Source: Loripinus fragilis
Taxonomy: Eukaryota > Mollusca > Bivalvia > Lucinida > Lucinidae
Assembly: GCA_964019695.1 (NCBI GenBank)
Contig: OZ026520.1
Location: 93,190,913 to 93,254,912 of the forward strand
Direction of reading: 5' to 3'
DNA: 64,000 nt
Under the pieces are notes generated by a model. The model was not told where the DNA came from, made no database searches, and saw only the letters and a list, made by a program, of their open reading frames with translations. Both the position numbers and the translations under genes were made by a program. Below, piece after piece: positions 11,579-23,224 of this stretch (position 1 is its first letter; every line of letters begins with the position of its first letter).

Positions 11579-11847
11579 TGGGTTAAAACATTACTGTGCA
11601 TGTTTCCTGAGCTAAAACAAGATATTCTCAATAAAACAAGCCATCAGCACTGTTGCTTATAAATGGTTTTCTATTGACAGAATTGGAAAACCTTATTGTT
11701 TCATTTAGGAGTTGGAAATGTGATCCGTTGTCTAGTCTCAGATATATTGTCATGGTGAAGGAATTAAGACAAAGATGATACGACTGTCATTGATTTTGTT
11801 TGTGGACCGGTTAAAAGCATTGTTAAAGAGCATGGAACCAGACCAAA

Positions 11848-12082
11848 AGCATATGAGCCGTGACATGTGATTTCCAACAATGTAGCATTTTGACAAGTGT
11901 AGACTCAGACAAGCCTGTGCAGCCTCTGTTTAAGCTTAGAAACACCAAATGATGTTAAGTCAGTAGCTTAACACTCATAGAATATTCAAGCGACTAGCAA
12001 AGGCTCTGATCAGACTGATCTGAGCCTTTGCTGGTCGAACATACCACATTGTTGGAAATCTCATGCACTGGCTCATATCATG
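11848..12082. repeat. HP4 element
   Basis: Ends tgagccgtgacatgtgattt and aaatctcatgcactggctca as inverted repeats; inside ccaacaatgtagca pairs with taccacattgttgg, and gcaaaggctctgatcagact with tgagcctttgctggtc. Confidence 0.78.
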
Positions 12083-12154
12083 CATTTATCTAAAATAGGT
12101 TATAATTAGCAAAGGCCTTGCATAAAACGAGTAAACATTATTTCACAAACATTT

Positions 12155-12262
12155 TTTTGGGAAATCAGCATCAAAAATTTGAAATCAGCATCAAAAGATT
12201 TGGAAATCAGCATAACAGAAAATTTGAAATCAGCATCAAAATATTTGGAAATTAGCATAGAA
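12155..12262 (+). repeat. Minisatellite, aaatcagcatcaaaa unit
   Basis: Five imperfect copies of a unit of about 21 bases (gaaatcagcatcaaaaattt), with small indels. Confidence 0.8.
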
Positions 12263-12335
12263 GATGGAAATTAGAACTAACATGAGCTTCAAACATTAAG
12301 TTCGCAGTAAATTATACCTTGGAATTACATAGAGT

Positions 12336-12490
12336 TTATTAATCGTTCCATTTGAAATATGGGATTTATAAACCGAGGGAGGTGGTAAATCCGATAAAGA
12401 AACGAGTGCGCTTGCGCACGAGTTTCTTTATCGGATTTACCACCTCCCGAGGTTTATAAATCGCATATTTCAAATGGAACGATTTAATAA
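12336..12490. repeat. Long palindrome (stem about 70 bp)
   Basis: cgttccatttgaaatatggg atttataaaccg and taaatccgataaagaaac pair with gtttctttatcggattta and cggtttataaat-like, catatttcaaatggaacg. The loop is gcgcttgcgc. Confidence 0.82.
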
Positions 12491-13032
12491 ACTGTATATT
12501 ACATGTATTCTGCTTGAACTGCTTGCCCAAATCAAGAAAATACTACGGTATGCGATTTGGTAAAACTAGCGGGATCATGACATGTCTAATTCTAACACAA
12601 GTAGTAATACATCAGCTAGCTGTTCTCTGGAAGTCCGCCATTTTGGAAATCTTCTTCATCGAGTCCACCTCAGAATTTCAAACGTCTGTAACTTTTTTAT
12701 TGGTGAACGAAAACATAAAGTGTGGGTAGTCATTTTCTTAGTTAGATCGTAACGAACATTTTGGTATTAAATTCATTGTGATTTTCTAGAATTTTTCGTT
12801 TTTGTTCCTCTATTCTCCAGTTTCAGTGTTGGAAGACAGAAAGGTTATGCAACGTCATCGCATGTGCAAATGACGTCATTTGTTAATGTTTGTGACGTCA
12901 AAAGTGCAGAGAAGCATTATGCTTGTTTAAAAATTGTAAATAATAAAACAAAATTGAATATGACATGAGTTTCATCTCATCGATGCCTTGGGTCACCTGT
13001 TGTCAGGAAAAAGGAGTTTCGGCTAAGTAATA

Positions 13033-13136
13033 GTTATACCATGGGTTGTCCGCATGTACGTGGAGATAATTCACGAGCTTTAGCGAGTGGGTTATCTTAC
13101 GTACAGGCGGACAAACATGGTATAACTATTTTATAC
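13033..13136. repeat. Inverted repeat (gtataa...ttatac type)
   Basis: agttataccatgggttgtcc and cgtggagataa pair with ttatcttacgtacaggcgga and catggtataact. Stem imperfect, about 45 bp. Confidence 0.65.
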
Positions 13137-14059
13137 CACCTACATCAGTGTAGACATTGCACATCATGAGATATTTCGTGCTAAAGTTGGCAAGGGTGGT
13201 ATAAAGGGATTTATTTCCCTAGAGGAAATAAATCTTTCTAGGCAAAAACAAAATTACTGATTTTATTTGTCTGATAAATCATGGTATTTTCCCGTCAAAC
13301 ATGTAATATAGTAAAATCTTCCTTGAAGACTTAGAATAGGGTACCACCAGGTGTGGTGGGAAGCCAAAAATAGGCATTACTGCATACAGGCAGTGACAAA
13401 ATTGAATTGAATTTTGTAGAATGGTAAATTTCGAAAGAGGATATTTCCAGGTATTGCCTGCATGATACTTAGAAATGTAACTTCACATTTCACATTTAAT
13501 TTTTCATGAACATCGATTGTGTTTGTGACTGTGAACAGACCACAGAACAGACACAAATGAGTGTATTGTTGACATTATCGACTGAGATTGTCAGATTTAT
13601 CTGAAGTTGGACATTATCTTTTTGACTCATTAGATTTACAAGCATTAAATCTTGATAGCGACTTCCTTTACAGCAGATCAATGAAGGTTTATTGATAATA
13701 TAGTCTGTCTCAATTCAATGTTCAGACATAAACATGAGATACTTTTAGCCCATTTCTGGGGTATAAAATCTTCTATCCTGATTGTTTTTGTCACATTAGA
13801 ACTTTCTTGAACTTGAGCTTCTAGAACTTGTCATTTATAGTTCATGAACTAGTGACAGGAACTTGTTTTAGAACAGTTCTTGAACTATCTTGAACTCTTT
13901 TGCAGGGGATGGTCTTTTATCAAAGGATGTCAAAACTGAGCTCCAGTCTAAATGTGGCTTTAATGCCGGCTTTTATGATAGCAAACGGAAAAAACCCAAT
14001 TGAGATGTTGCGGCATCTCTTCTGGGTCTTCACATTTAGCTGATTTTTGGGATACATCT

Positions 14060-14225
14060 TAGAGGCTGTTGTAAGTTGCAAGCCAAAGTATGTACACGAA
14101 ATACTGGTAAACCGCTTAAAAGCTTGCCCAGGTTATATAGTGTGGTTAGGTTAACTGACTGTCTCGACATGACCATAGCAGTTGTGTGACCTGAACGTTG
14201 AATCACAAACCAACGAAAAACGTGG
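14060..14225 (+). repeat. SINE-B 3' part
   Basis: aggctgttgtaagttgcaag, gtacacgaaatactggtaaa and gaccatagcagttgtgtgac are the family body; no tRNA-like head. Confidence 0.75.
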
Positions 14226-14557
14226 CATGCCACAAAGAAGTTAGGAGACTGTGAGTAAGAATAGTGACAGAAAGCTGTTCTCATATTTCAGAAGGAGCTC
14301 ATTAAAGTGCACACAGTAATTAGCGAGCAAATGTGAGGCCAATTTGTATCATGAGCTTACTGCAGGTCCTAGGAATCGATGGAAGGATCAGTGACAACTT
14401 CTACACAACAGCAATCAATAACCGTTTTGTTAGACTTTGTTGACATTTTATTCCTCTTTCAACTGTTGTTTGAATCAGATATGTTAAACGAAGTTATACA
14501 GTAGATACATTTGAATTTCATTAACTTAAAATCCACCCTCTGGCCCAATGTACTCTC

Positions 14558-14755
14558 ACTGGATAGGTGGCAATCGAAAACACTCTTAACAATCAACAAA
14601 CATGAATCAAAATTCTTTAGAAACAGTGTTTTTGATTGCCATTTTGTTGCCCAATGGGCGACAAATGACAATCAAAAACTCTGTTTGTAACTATTTTTAA
14701 TATACATTGGTCGAAAGTATTAACTTTTTCGATTGCCATCTTTTAGTGTGTGGTA
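14558..14755. repeat. HP6 element
   Basis: Left end ggataggtggcaatcgaaaa; right end tcgattgccatctttta. Internal inverted copy around aaacagtgtttttgattgcc. Confidence 0.65.
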
Positions 14756-15255
14756 CTGACCAGATTTATTTTGACTTTAGGCTGTTAGAATTCACGTTAT
14801 TGAGAGGCAACTTAATATTTTGAAATTGCTTTATGACGTTTTTGTAGGCTGCACAGGCCCTCCGAAAAACAGGATAAACCCTGATTCACTGTTTGCCTTA
14901 TAGAAATAGGCTGAAAGTTGATATATTACAGACATGTATTTTATGACATTGTAATATCTTCCTTGATGGTAGGAGGCCTGAGTGAGACCTCAGCTGCCAT
15001 TGCTTATATTATGCTCTAAACAAAATTGGCGAAACATTTTCTGTTTTCTGTTAAGGACCTTTTTTAAAAGCAATTATTACAATGATTTTTCTCATGGTTC
15101 CATGAAAACATCTTTTATGGTGGGTATCAAGTGCTTATTAGAAGCATCTCATGGAGCATCTTGTGAATTCTTTAAATGATTTGGATACCCTTCTTGTCTA
15201 ATATGGCTACATAAATTCTAGATCTATTTAAAAATCATGCAGTTAAAAGTGTTGA

Positions 15256-15265
15256 TCATCATCAT

Positions 15266-15356
<91 letters not shown>

Positions 15357-15406
15357 GTCATCATCGTCATCATCATAATCATCATCATCATAATCATCAT
15401 CATCAT

Positions 15407-15467
<61 letters not shown>

Positions 15468-15491
15468 GTCATCATCGTCATCATCATCATC
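15256..15491 (+). repeat. Large ATC/TCA microsatellite
   Basis: About 78 triplet units with scattered ataatc and gtcatc variants. It is open on both strands (poly-Ile or poly-Met) but has no exon signals. Confidence 0.97.
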
Positions 15492-15931
15492 TGAGGGATC
15501 TCAATAGTAGCACTTAATACCTGGCCTGTGAGAAGTACAGGTTTGCCTTTGTTTTGTTATACCCCACTTTACCTTAAAATTGATTGTAAGGGTAAAAACA
15601 GTTTGAAAATAATTTAACGGTAGATATGATAGTTATGCAAACATGTTTTGAAATATTTTCTGAAGATAATCTGATTTTAAATATTTTGAAGTTTGTCAGA
15701 TGACCTAGAAATAGTTTGATAACTATCTGTCTGTTTATATAGACAGTAGATGCATTGTACTTTCATGCACATATTGCTTTAATCGATGGCTGCAACATAT
15801 ATTTTGTTTAAGTGGAATTTGTTTGCATGAAAAGCCTATATAGCTAAGCATGCACAGATGGTAGACTGCATTTGCTATTTTTTAGCTGCTAAGAGTGGCA
15901 TAAATATGGAAACAACAGCTTATATATGGGC

Positions 15932-16017
15932 CTCGATGTGAGAAACCCTGACTGTTGCATGCAAACAACAAAGTAGCAGATCAGACTGTGTATTTGCACA
16001 GTCTGATCATGATCAGT
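15932..16017. repeat. HP3 fragment
   Basis: gggcctcgatgtgagaaacc and the dyad cagatcagactgtg / cacagtctgatcatg; the right half is missing. Confidence 0.6.
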
Positions 16018-16024
16018 AAGTATT

Positions 16025-16270
16025 ATATGGGCCTCGTCGTGACATAACCTGTTTTCAGGGTTTCCGATAAAGTGAGATTCAAACCAGCCTGCTCAGCTAC
16101 AGGGACAAGCTAGAAAATTGAAATTTCGCTTGCAGCAAGCTTTGATATGGTACTTTCCAAAAAGCGAATAAAAATGGTGCTGAACAGACTGCGCGGATGC
16201 GCAGGCTAGTCTGCGCCTTTGTTGTTCGCAAGCCTCAGAAGACAGGTTTTCTCGCGGCGAGGCCCATATC
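16025..16270. repeat. HP3 element, full length
   Basis: tatgggcctcgtcgtgacat at left, ttctcgcggcgaggcccata at right; gcgcggatgcgcaggct dyad inside. Confidence 0.8.
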
Positions 16271-16644
16271 TAACTGGCTATACGTAAACTTTCAATATCC
16301 CAGCTAGTCTCAAATCTGAGCAGCCTAGTTTGAGTCCTACTTGGTCAAAAAACCCAAAGGTAGGTTTTCTAAAGTTCACTCAGAGGCCGTTACATGAGTG
16401 ATGCCTGGATGGGGTATTGCTGATGGCAATAAAATGTGAACACGAAGACACACAATGTCCTGAAAATGTTGGTAAGAACATTTCATATGATCAATGATAG
16501 GTCATTATTGTATAAAAATGTATCACTTGAAATATTGAATTTTTGTCCTCATTGAATGGAGGACATGAAATTATGTGAAAAAGATCAATTTCATTCAAAT
16601 TGGATTGGCCACAATAAAAAACCTTTACTTGCTTTCAAATTCCC

Positions 16645-16725
16645 CACTACTTAGTCGCTGTCACTGCTGATAACCTTGGCAAACAGTTTGGACCCAGATC
16701 AGACCTGACACAATGTCCAACTGAT
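16645..16725 (+). repeat. TA4 fragment
   Basis: gctgataaccttggcaaaca gtttggacccagatcagacc tgac matches the TA4 left half. Confidence 0.6.
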
Positions 16726-16779
16726 GATATTATCTTTTCAAAACATATCTTGTGGGCATTTAATGGGTAGAATTCATGA

Positions 16780-17003
16780 GCGGATCCAGAGGAGTGGACA
16801 AGGGGTCTGGACCCCCTGGAAAATCCAAGTTGAAATATGTTTCCCTAGAAATACTGGTACGGACCTCCCTCTTGAAGCAGTTGGACCCCCTGGGTCCAAT
16901 TGCTTCTTGAGGGAGATTCGAACGGCCCTTTGTGAAATGCATTGATGACTAAAAAGATCGTTTTCAGGACCCCCCTGACTGAATTTCCTGGATCCGCACA
17001 TGG
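16780..17003. repeat. HP10 element
   Basis: catgagcggatccagagg at left, cctggatccgcacatg at right; inner dyad ggtctggaccccct and gaagcagttggaccccc / gggtccaattgcttc. Confidence 0.7.
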
Positions 17004-17033
17004 AATTTATCCTGGCACATTCTTAGGTGAAAC

Positions 17034-17207
17034 TTAGACTGTCTCCAGTCCTTAAAGCAATTTTTCATCAATGTGTCATATCATATACTTGTAGCCAGTC
17101 TAACTCTGATGGCTCTGTTTTAAAACAGAGCCATCAGAGTTAGACTGGCTACAAGTATTTGATATGACACATTGATGAAAAGTTTTTTTAAGGACTAAGC
17201 CAGTCTA
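17034..17207. repeat. HP5 full-length palindrome
   Basis: ctccagtccttaaagcaatt through ctgatggctctgtttt is followed by its complement back to aaggactaagccagtctag. The stem is about 80 bp with few mismatches. Confidence 0.88.
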
Positions 17208-17756
17208 GGTGAATTTTAACAAATTGTGTCTTCTTTGTAGCTAAGTGTCCAATTTGGACAACAAGAACACATGAATAATTGACATCTATTGGTTGAATTT
17301 CACAGCTAATTACCACCTTGGCCCTACCTGTAACAATTTGATAGAAACTTACTAATTTGACTCACAGTGTCAACTTTAGCATGTATAGTATAATAAAGGG
17401 TAGATTTATTATCAAACAAAGAAAGCGTTTGAAATGACCCCGTCTGAAAAAGCCTCTTGACACAATGACCATTTACGGGTACCCATAATGACTTATTGCA
17501 TGAAAGCAGGACACAGTTTCCAAGCTAAAAGCCCTACTAATGGGGCATCCTCAAATTTCAATAATGGCTGATCAGGCCTGTGGGGCTACTCAGCGCATTC
17601 ATTCAAAATTGAAATTGATCAACTTGTGTTTCCTCAGACACCTGACCTGCTGATAATAGTTGTAAACAGTTTGGACCCAGGCCCTGCATGTTCTGGATTC
17701 ACTTTGTCACTGGTGGTATTCCTTAGAAAAATTTCTGAAAAGTTACTCTACAAAAA

Positions 17757-17927
17757 AATTAGACTGGCTCCAGTCCTTAAAACAATTTTTCATCTATGTG
17801 TCATGTCATATACTTGTAGCCAGTCTAACTCTGATGGCTCTGTTTTGGAGCCATCAGAGTTAGGCTGGCTACAAGTATATGACATGACACATTGATGAAA
17901 AATTGTTTTAAGGACTAGAGCCAGTCT
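17757..17927. repeat. HP5 full-length palindrome
   Basis: ttagactggctccagtcctt through gatggctctgtt, then the complement back to aaggactagagccagtct. Second copy within 0.6 kb. Confidence 0.9.
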
Positions 17928-18087
17928 ACAAAAAAATCAGTCAAAAAAAAAAAGATTGCAATTTGACTCAGCTTTCATAGTTTGAAGTATCTTGATTTAA
18001 ATGTGTTGTTTTTATTATATACCCATTTTCTTTCTTGGGTGACTTTTGACATTAAATTGATAACGATTTAAATCTCTCTCTTTTCAG

Positions 18088-18325
18088 GCAAGAACTGTGA
18101 AATTGACCTGTCCACGAGTTATGACTACGAGTCCTGTCCCACCAACCTCTGCAAGCCGCCATCTTTCTGCCAGCCTCTGATTGACGGAGGATTCCGCTGT
18201 GATGGCTGTCCAAACCAGGAACACTACAACCAGTTCTGTCAGCTGACCACGAGAAGTTTTCCGAAAGGATCGTTTCTGATGTTTCCGTCGTTGAAAATGA
18301 GACATAGGTTTACAGTGCAGCTTAA
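18088..18325 (+). CDS. CELSR: CELSR exon 3: EGF3 and start of LamG1
   Basis: Residues 103-181, phase 1 in, phase 2 out (ctt aa|gtaagt). It begins GKNCEIDL, closing the previous EGF, then carries EGF3 (SCPTNLC, SFCQPLIDGGFRCDGC, QFCQL). From RSFPKGSFLMFPSL to RFTVQLK is the first strand region of laminin G domain 1, where vertebrate CELSRs read RSFPPQSFVTFRGL. This is a single exon joining the two domains in frame, so the boundary is unambiguous. Confidence 0.94.
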
Positions 18326-18384
18326 GTAAGTCATTAATTCATATTCTTTGATAAATATGTCAGTATCATAATGTGTTAGTAGCA

Positions 18385-18845
18385 GAGGACAGTGGCTCGC
18401 AGTTGGTAGAGCGTTAGAGGTTGCTGGTTGTTAGCTCGAGACTCACTGGAGTCACCTTACAAAAGGGTGTAACCAGAACGCTGAAAAAATATGCACAGAC
18501 TACTGGATAAAGCAGTGATGCTCTTCAATTGTGCCCCTTTTCATAATTGGAACTTGTCTTAAAGGAAAGAATTTGCTCCCAGAGGGAGCAAATTCTTTCC
18601 TTTAAGAGCACTTCCTTATCGCATGGAAAATCACTTTTACCACATTAGGTGACCTCCCTTGAATGTTACTATTTTATTACGCACTTGCGTAACTGCGTAA
18701 TGGGAGCTACGCCAATGTTACATGTAGTTGTGTCCTTGAGCAAGTCACCTTATAAGTACTGGTTCAACCAAGGAATACAGGAAATTGTCCCAACATGCTG
18801 GAAAATTGTTGACTGGGACCTAACGTTTCGTTACACAAACAAAAT
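18385..18845 (+). repeat. SINE-A interrupted by an HP7 element
   Basis: The head (gttggtagagcgttagag, gctcgagactcactgg) ends near 18455. The body resumes at about 18725 (tgtccttgagcaagtcacct, actggttcaaccaaggaat, gttgactgggac). The gap is an HP7 element. Confidence 0.78.
18462..18718. repeat. HP7 element
   Basis: gtaaccagaacgctgaaaaa at left, gtaatgggagctacgcca at right; centre aaaggaaagaatttgctccc / gggagcaaattctttccttt. Confidence 0.8.
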
Positions 18846-19212
18846 AATTGGCTAGCTTTTAATATGATATTTTGGAACTTATTGCATATGTGCAAAAGCC
18901 TGCAATAAATGTGGTCTCATGTCTATGTGAAGTGTTGGAAGCCAGCTGATCTGGATCTACACTGTTTTCAAAAGAGGATATAGAATTTTAAGAAAAAAAT
19001 GCACACCTATACAGTCATTTATAAGGTCATTTGCTGTAATTTTCAATGTTTTTGTGTAGAAAAACATTAAAATTTAATGTGGTCATGGAGGATTCTGATG
19101 AATTGGTGATAAATAATGAAAGAAAGTTAATAAATTTGAGACCTTGGTTTAAAAGCTAGCGACTGGAAATAATAATTTGTTACAGTAGATATATCAGATT
19201 GAAAATATACTT

Positions 19213-19462
19213 GGTAACTCTTTACCCGCCATTTACAACTTGAGTTATCTGCTCCTTCATAGGCTTATATACTTCGGAAGCCTATATTGCAAACAATATG
19301 GACCCAGATCAGACTGCTCCCTTAGGAGCAGTCTGATCAGGGTTCATAATGTTTGCTTTCATGATAAAAACTAGCAGAAGTGCTTTTGGATATATGCAGC
19401 AGAGGTAATAAGCAGACAACTTTTTCTGGACCGAAAAAAATATTGGCAGGATATGGGTTTAA
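19213..19462 (+). repeat. TA3 element
   Basis: gtaactctttacccgccatt at left; centre atcagactgctcccttag gagcagtctgatc; right end ggcaggatatgggtttaa. Confidence 0.72.
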
Positions 19463-19851
19463 AAGTATCAGATTGAACCGGTGGGCAGTTATAGCGCAGT
19501 CAAAGTGAGGACATCTTTATATCGTAAGTCATATCGGGTAAAAACTTTTGTTATCAAGTTCAGATCAAACAAACTCGTCAAAAACTGGATAAATTATAGC
19601 TTTTATCATTGAATATGAAGTGCCTGAACACACATATAACTCCCTAGTTGGCCTTTTATGATGTCTTTAACACTCATATTTTTATTAGCGTTAGATTTAC
19701 TCCATTTTTCTGAGTATTTAGCCTAAGTACCCTCTTTGACATTGTAATCGCAATGTGCACATCACTATTTCAAAACTCTGTATCCTCTTTCAAAAACAGT
19801 GTCCAGCTTGTCAGGATCAACACTGATTTTCATCCACATGATCACACAGGG

Positions 19852-20003
19852 TAGGTGGCAATTTAAAACGTTAAGACTAGCAACAAAGGTAGATCAAAAA
19901 TCGTTAGAAACCTGGCGACAAATGGCAATCGAAAACACTGTTTCTAGTGATTTTTTATCAGTGTTTTTCAATTGTTAAGAGCCTTCTTGATTGCCGCCTA
20001 CCC
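19852..20003. repeat. HP6 element
   Basis: gtaggtggcaatttaaaacg at left, cttgattgccgcctaccc at right; inside gacaaatggcaatcgaaaac. Confidence 0.72.
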
Positions 20004-20064
20004 GGTGTGATGATGAATCCATATTAATCAAGAATAAGCATCACTGGATTGAAGTTAATTATAG

Positions 20065-20275
20065 TGTAGCTCAGTGGTAGAGTGCTAGACTTGAGCTCGA
20101 GGGGTCACTGGTTCGAGACTCACTGGATCCAGAGGCACTGTGTTGCGTCCTTGAGCAAGATCGACTCTTTACCTTCTGTTTAGTAGTAGTTCAACCCAGG
20201 AATTTGTCCCGACATGACTGAAAAATTGTTGACTGGGACATAAAGCATCAACTCGAACAAACAAATAATCAAACA
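20065..20275 (+). repeat. SINE-A
   Basis: gtagctcagtggtagagtgc, tcactggttcgagactcact (box B) and ctgaaaaattgttgactggg. Good copy with a short tail. Confidence 0.85.
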
Positions 20276-20624
20276 GTGTGTGCTTACAGAAGTATGTGTG
20301 GTCATTAGGTTAGAAGACCAGTCTTTTAAAACAGTGTATGGCCCAAGCTACACCATTAATAAACCTTTTTAAAGGGAGTATGCATATTGCTATTTTTCTT
20401 ATAATTTGTCAGTGCGCCTTTTCTCTAGAATTTGTTTGGTTATGAGTGTGCAAGTTGTTTCAAGGAGCCATAAGCAGGCTCTTCAGATTATTGGAAGCAT
20501 TATATTACAAACTTGAAATAGGGGCTCCATATTTTTTGCAAAAAAAGTAATAATTGGCACTTACAGAACAAGTGTACAGGTTCATGTGAAGCATAATTCA
20601 TTATAAGAATCCATCATGAATGTG

Positions 20625-20735
20625 AGGGTGGGAAAGAAAAATCCGTTTCGAGGATCACCGATTGGCATCACGAGGCTTGCGGAACAGATTTTTCTATCCC
20701 ATCCTCACACAAATAATGAATTCTTTCTCTTGCTC
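20625..20735. repeat. Imperfect inverted repeat
   Basis: tgaatgtgagggtgggaaag aaaaatccgt pairs with acagatttttctatcccatc ctcacaca. Stem of about 30 bp. Confidence 0.6.
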
Positions 20736-21604
20736 ACCACTAAATACTTCATTTTATATTGGAAAAAAACACATTAAAAAGACTTCCAGAAAATCCTGAA
20801 TACGCTGAGATGTGACATGGTGACGTAATTTTAACATGGGGCCAGATAGAATTATCTCACATGGGTAAAAACAATGAAAATCCTGATCTGGTGTGGGAGA
20901 ATAAACCAGCTCAAAGTCACGTTGGCAATACTGTGCCAAATCAGGGCTTGAAAAACCCTCTCATCCGCTCATCATGATGAGACGTGCCTAATGCTGCAGG
21001 AGGAGCAGAAATTTTGACTATTTTCAATGTCAATTATTGAATTTAGAAACACATATGGGCATGTAGGACGTGTAGAAATTTTAAGAATGCATGCCAAGTA
21101 TTCTCTTGGTGTAATGTACAATTCCTATGATCTGTAATTTCTATTCAAACTGCATGAATATGCACACAGTGATTTGATCTACTTATCACATATGCTAATC
21201 AAGATTTCTCACTGAAGATATAGTCAAGTTTGTTGTCGATAAAAGGTTTACCAAACATGCTAATTTTCTTATTTTTACACAAAAATGTATGTTTTGATCC
21301 ACTCAACGATTGTTTTCATAAAGAAATTAGAAAGATTAGGGCATTTTAGGTTGTAAAAAGGGCCTTTTATCTGAAGCTCCACTGAATTCTGATGTCAAAA
21401 ACTGGTATTTTGTCATAGATTTTCTTCCAAGTTTTAGAATGACTTGGGTTTCAATCTTTGTAGAAAATCTTGTTAGAAATTGATTTAAACAGCAAGGCTG
21501 CTTTGAATAATATCTGATTTGAAATTGCTGCGTCACGTAAGAAATTTGTGCAAGAAATATATCATGTCACTGTGTACTTTTCTATTGAACATTTCAATGA
21601 CAAA

Positions 21605-21775
21605 TCTCCAGATGCGAGTGCATAATTAACAAGTAATTTTCTTATTATATGTTGTGGGTGCTCAAAAAAACGTCTCAATGAGACGGTTCTTTTGAGCACC
21701 CAAAACACATGTTTTCACTGATGGATGAAAAGTTAATCACAATTTTTGCGCTCAAAAGATTTGCTTAACTGGACA
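21605..21775 (+). repeat. HP1 element
   Basis: tctccagatgcgagtgcata left end; core gctcaaaaaaacgtctcaat gagacggttcttttgagc; right end gcgctcaaaagatttgctta. Confidence 0.78.
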
Positions 21776-22186
21776 TATGATATAAATCACCTGTGCAAAT
21801 TAGAATTTAGCTTAATCAGTCACCTAATGTTTGCACATAGAGAAACAAACGTTGTTATGAACCTCTGCATTTCTTAAATCTTTTGTTCCGATATCACTAC
21901 TAGTGAGAAGTATACATTATTTTCCCAGGTTAATTGGAGATAATTGAATATTGGCTACTTGCAATGGTCAATATGACACCTGTGTTGACTCAAGTTCCTA
22001 ACAAAATGTTTCTCATTGCCATACTGAATAAATATCCTACCCCCGACAATTTCTTGATTTTATTGCAAAAATTCACAAAGTACAAAAAGAGCAGATACAG
22101 ATCAGTCGGCTACAAAGAGAAGCTTACTGATCTGGATCTACGCTATTTGGAATAGAAAACACAATTTGTGCTTGGGTTGACAAAGC

Positions 22187-22390
22187 TTAACCCTTAAAGC
22201 GCCAGCAGACGACAAATCTTGTGACATCTTTCTCAATTTTTTCGAAAAAAATAAGGTATGATATTTCAAGAGAATCATATGCTGGCAGAAGATTCTCATG
22301 AAATAACATGCCTTATTTGTAATTTTTGAAAAGCGGCAAAATTTGAAATTGTCGTCTGCTTCAAATTATAGGTGGCGCTCGAAGGGTTAA
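22187..22390 (+). repeat. TA2 element, TTAA-flanked MITE
   Basis: ttaacccttaaagcgccagc at left, ggtggcgctcgaagggttaa at right: terminal inverted repeats bordered by TTAA, as in piggyBac-type elements. Centre agaatcatatgctggcagaa / gattctcatg. Confidence 0.8.
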
Positions 22391-23224
22391 TGTGTGTGTT
22401 GGAATGAATGTAAATAGGTCTTTGATTGTATTTGAAATGATTTTATTTGCACAGTTAGAAAGTATTCAATTTTAGAAAGATTGTTTGTTCAATCTTTTAT
22501 ACCCGCAATGTATGTGTACTCTTCGCTATAGTGCTAATGATCGTGTAATGTTACTTTTGAATACATTATGCCAAAGCTTTAATAGAAAAATGGGGAATGA
22601 CTTGGTATGAATCAATCTTATTTAAGAGCTAGGGTATATTCTTGGCATAGGGAAAGTGTTCTAAAATTCCAAACACAAGTTAACGCAGCCTAAAGAAACA
22701 GTACAGACCCAGGGTCGTCCCTGTTTGCTATTTTGACATGTATTTTGTTAACTCCAGCCTTGAAAAGCAGCATTTCATTTGAGAAAAGAAAAATGTTTGA
22801 AATGTTAGAATATTTACCATACTAGGTTTTTCTGGGTAAGCTTCCTATAGTGCCTAATAGTTGTGACAGGATCCTTGCTTCAAATTCTACTACCCATACC
22901 CCAGGCCAATGATGGATTCTCATGTTCATGCTTACCAGATCTAGAGTTTTTTACCATAATTTTCGCTTGTGCAAAATCTTATTTTCTGTGCCTTTATCCA
23001 ACCTGCCGAGCAGATTTAAACTGTAAAGCTGATCACTATGGGTGTTCTTTTATAGACTGCTAATACTAATAATTCTATGCAATATATGCTACCTGTAGTA
23101 GTCCCAGGTTTGGATCAATAGATCTGGTCCTACTTAGCCATAATTTACTGTGAAATCGGTAGATTTTGACTTTGTATGACAGAAAACTTACAAGTATCTT
23201 AGCGTCGAGTGTATTTTCTAAAAG

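Larger units (their letters stand above)
6565..18087 (+). other. Intron 2 (11.5 kb), repeat-filled
   Basis: Largest intron of the window. Recognisable content: TA1 (6594-6826), HP1 (7690, 10580, 11382), hairpins (8066-8184, 9003-9075, 10437-10560, 12336-12490, 13033-13136), SINE-B (9363, 14060), TA3 (9690), SINE-A (10044), HP4 (11848), a minisatellite (12155-12262), HP6 (14558), a large ATC microsatellite (15256-15491), HP3 (15932, 16025), TA4 (16645), HP10 (16780) and two HP5 palindromes (17034, 17757). Stretches around 7000-7600, 8550-8950, 12500-13000, 13200-14000, 14780-15230 and 17250-17700 show nothing I can name. No exon-like piece was found. Confidence 0.65.

Noticed and set aside
15224..15494. 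Long open frames on both strands coding for poly-Met or poly-Ile
   Set aside because: These are translations of the ATC microsatellite; no splice signals and no protein-like composition.
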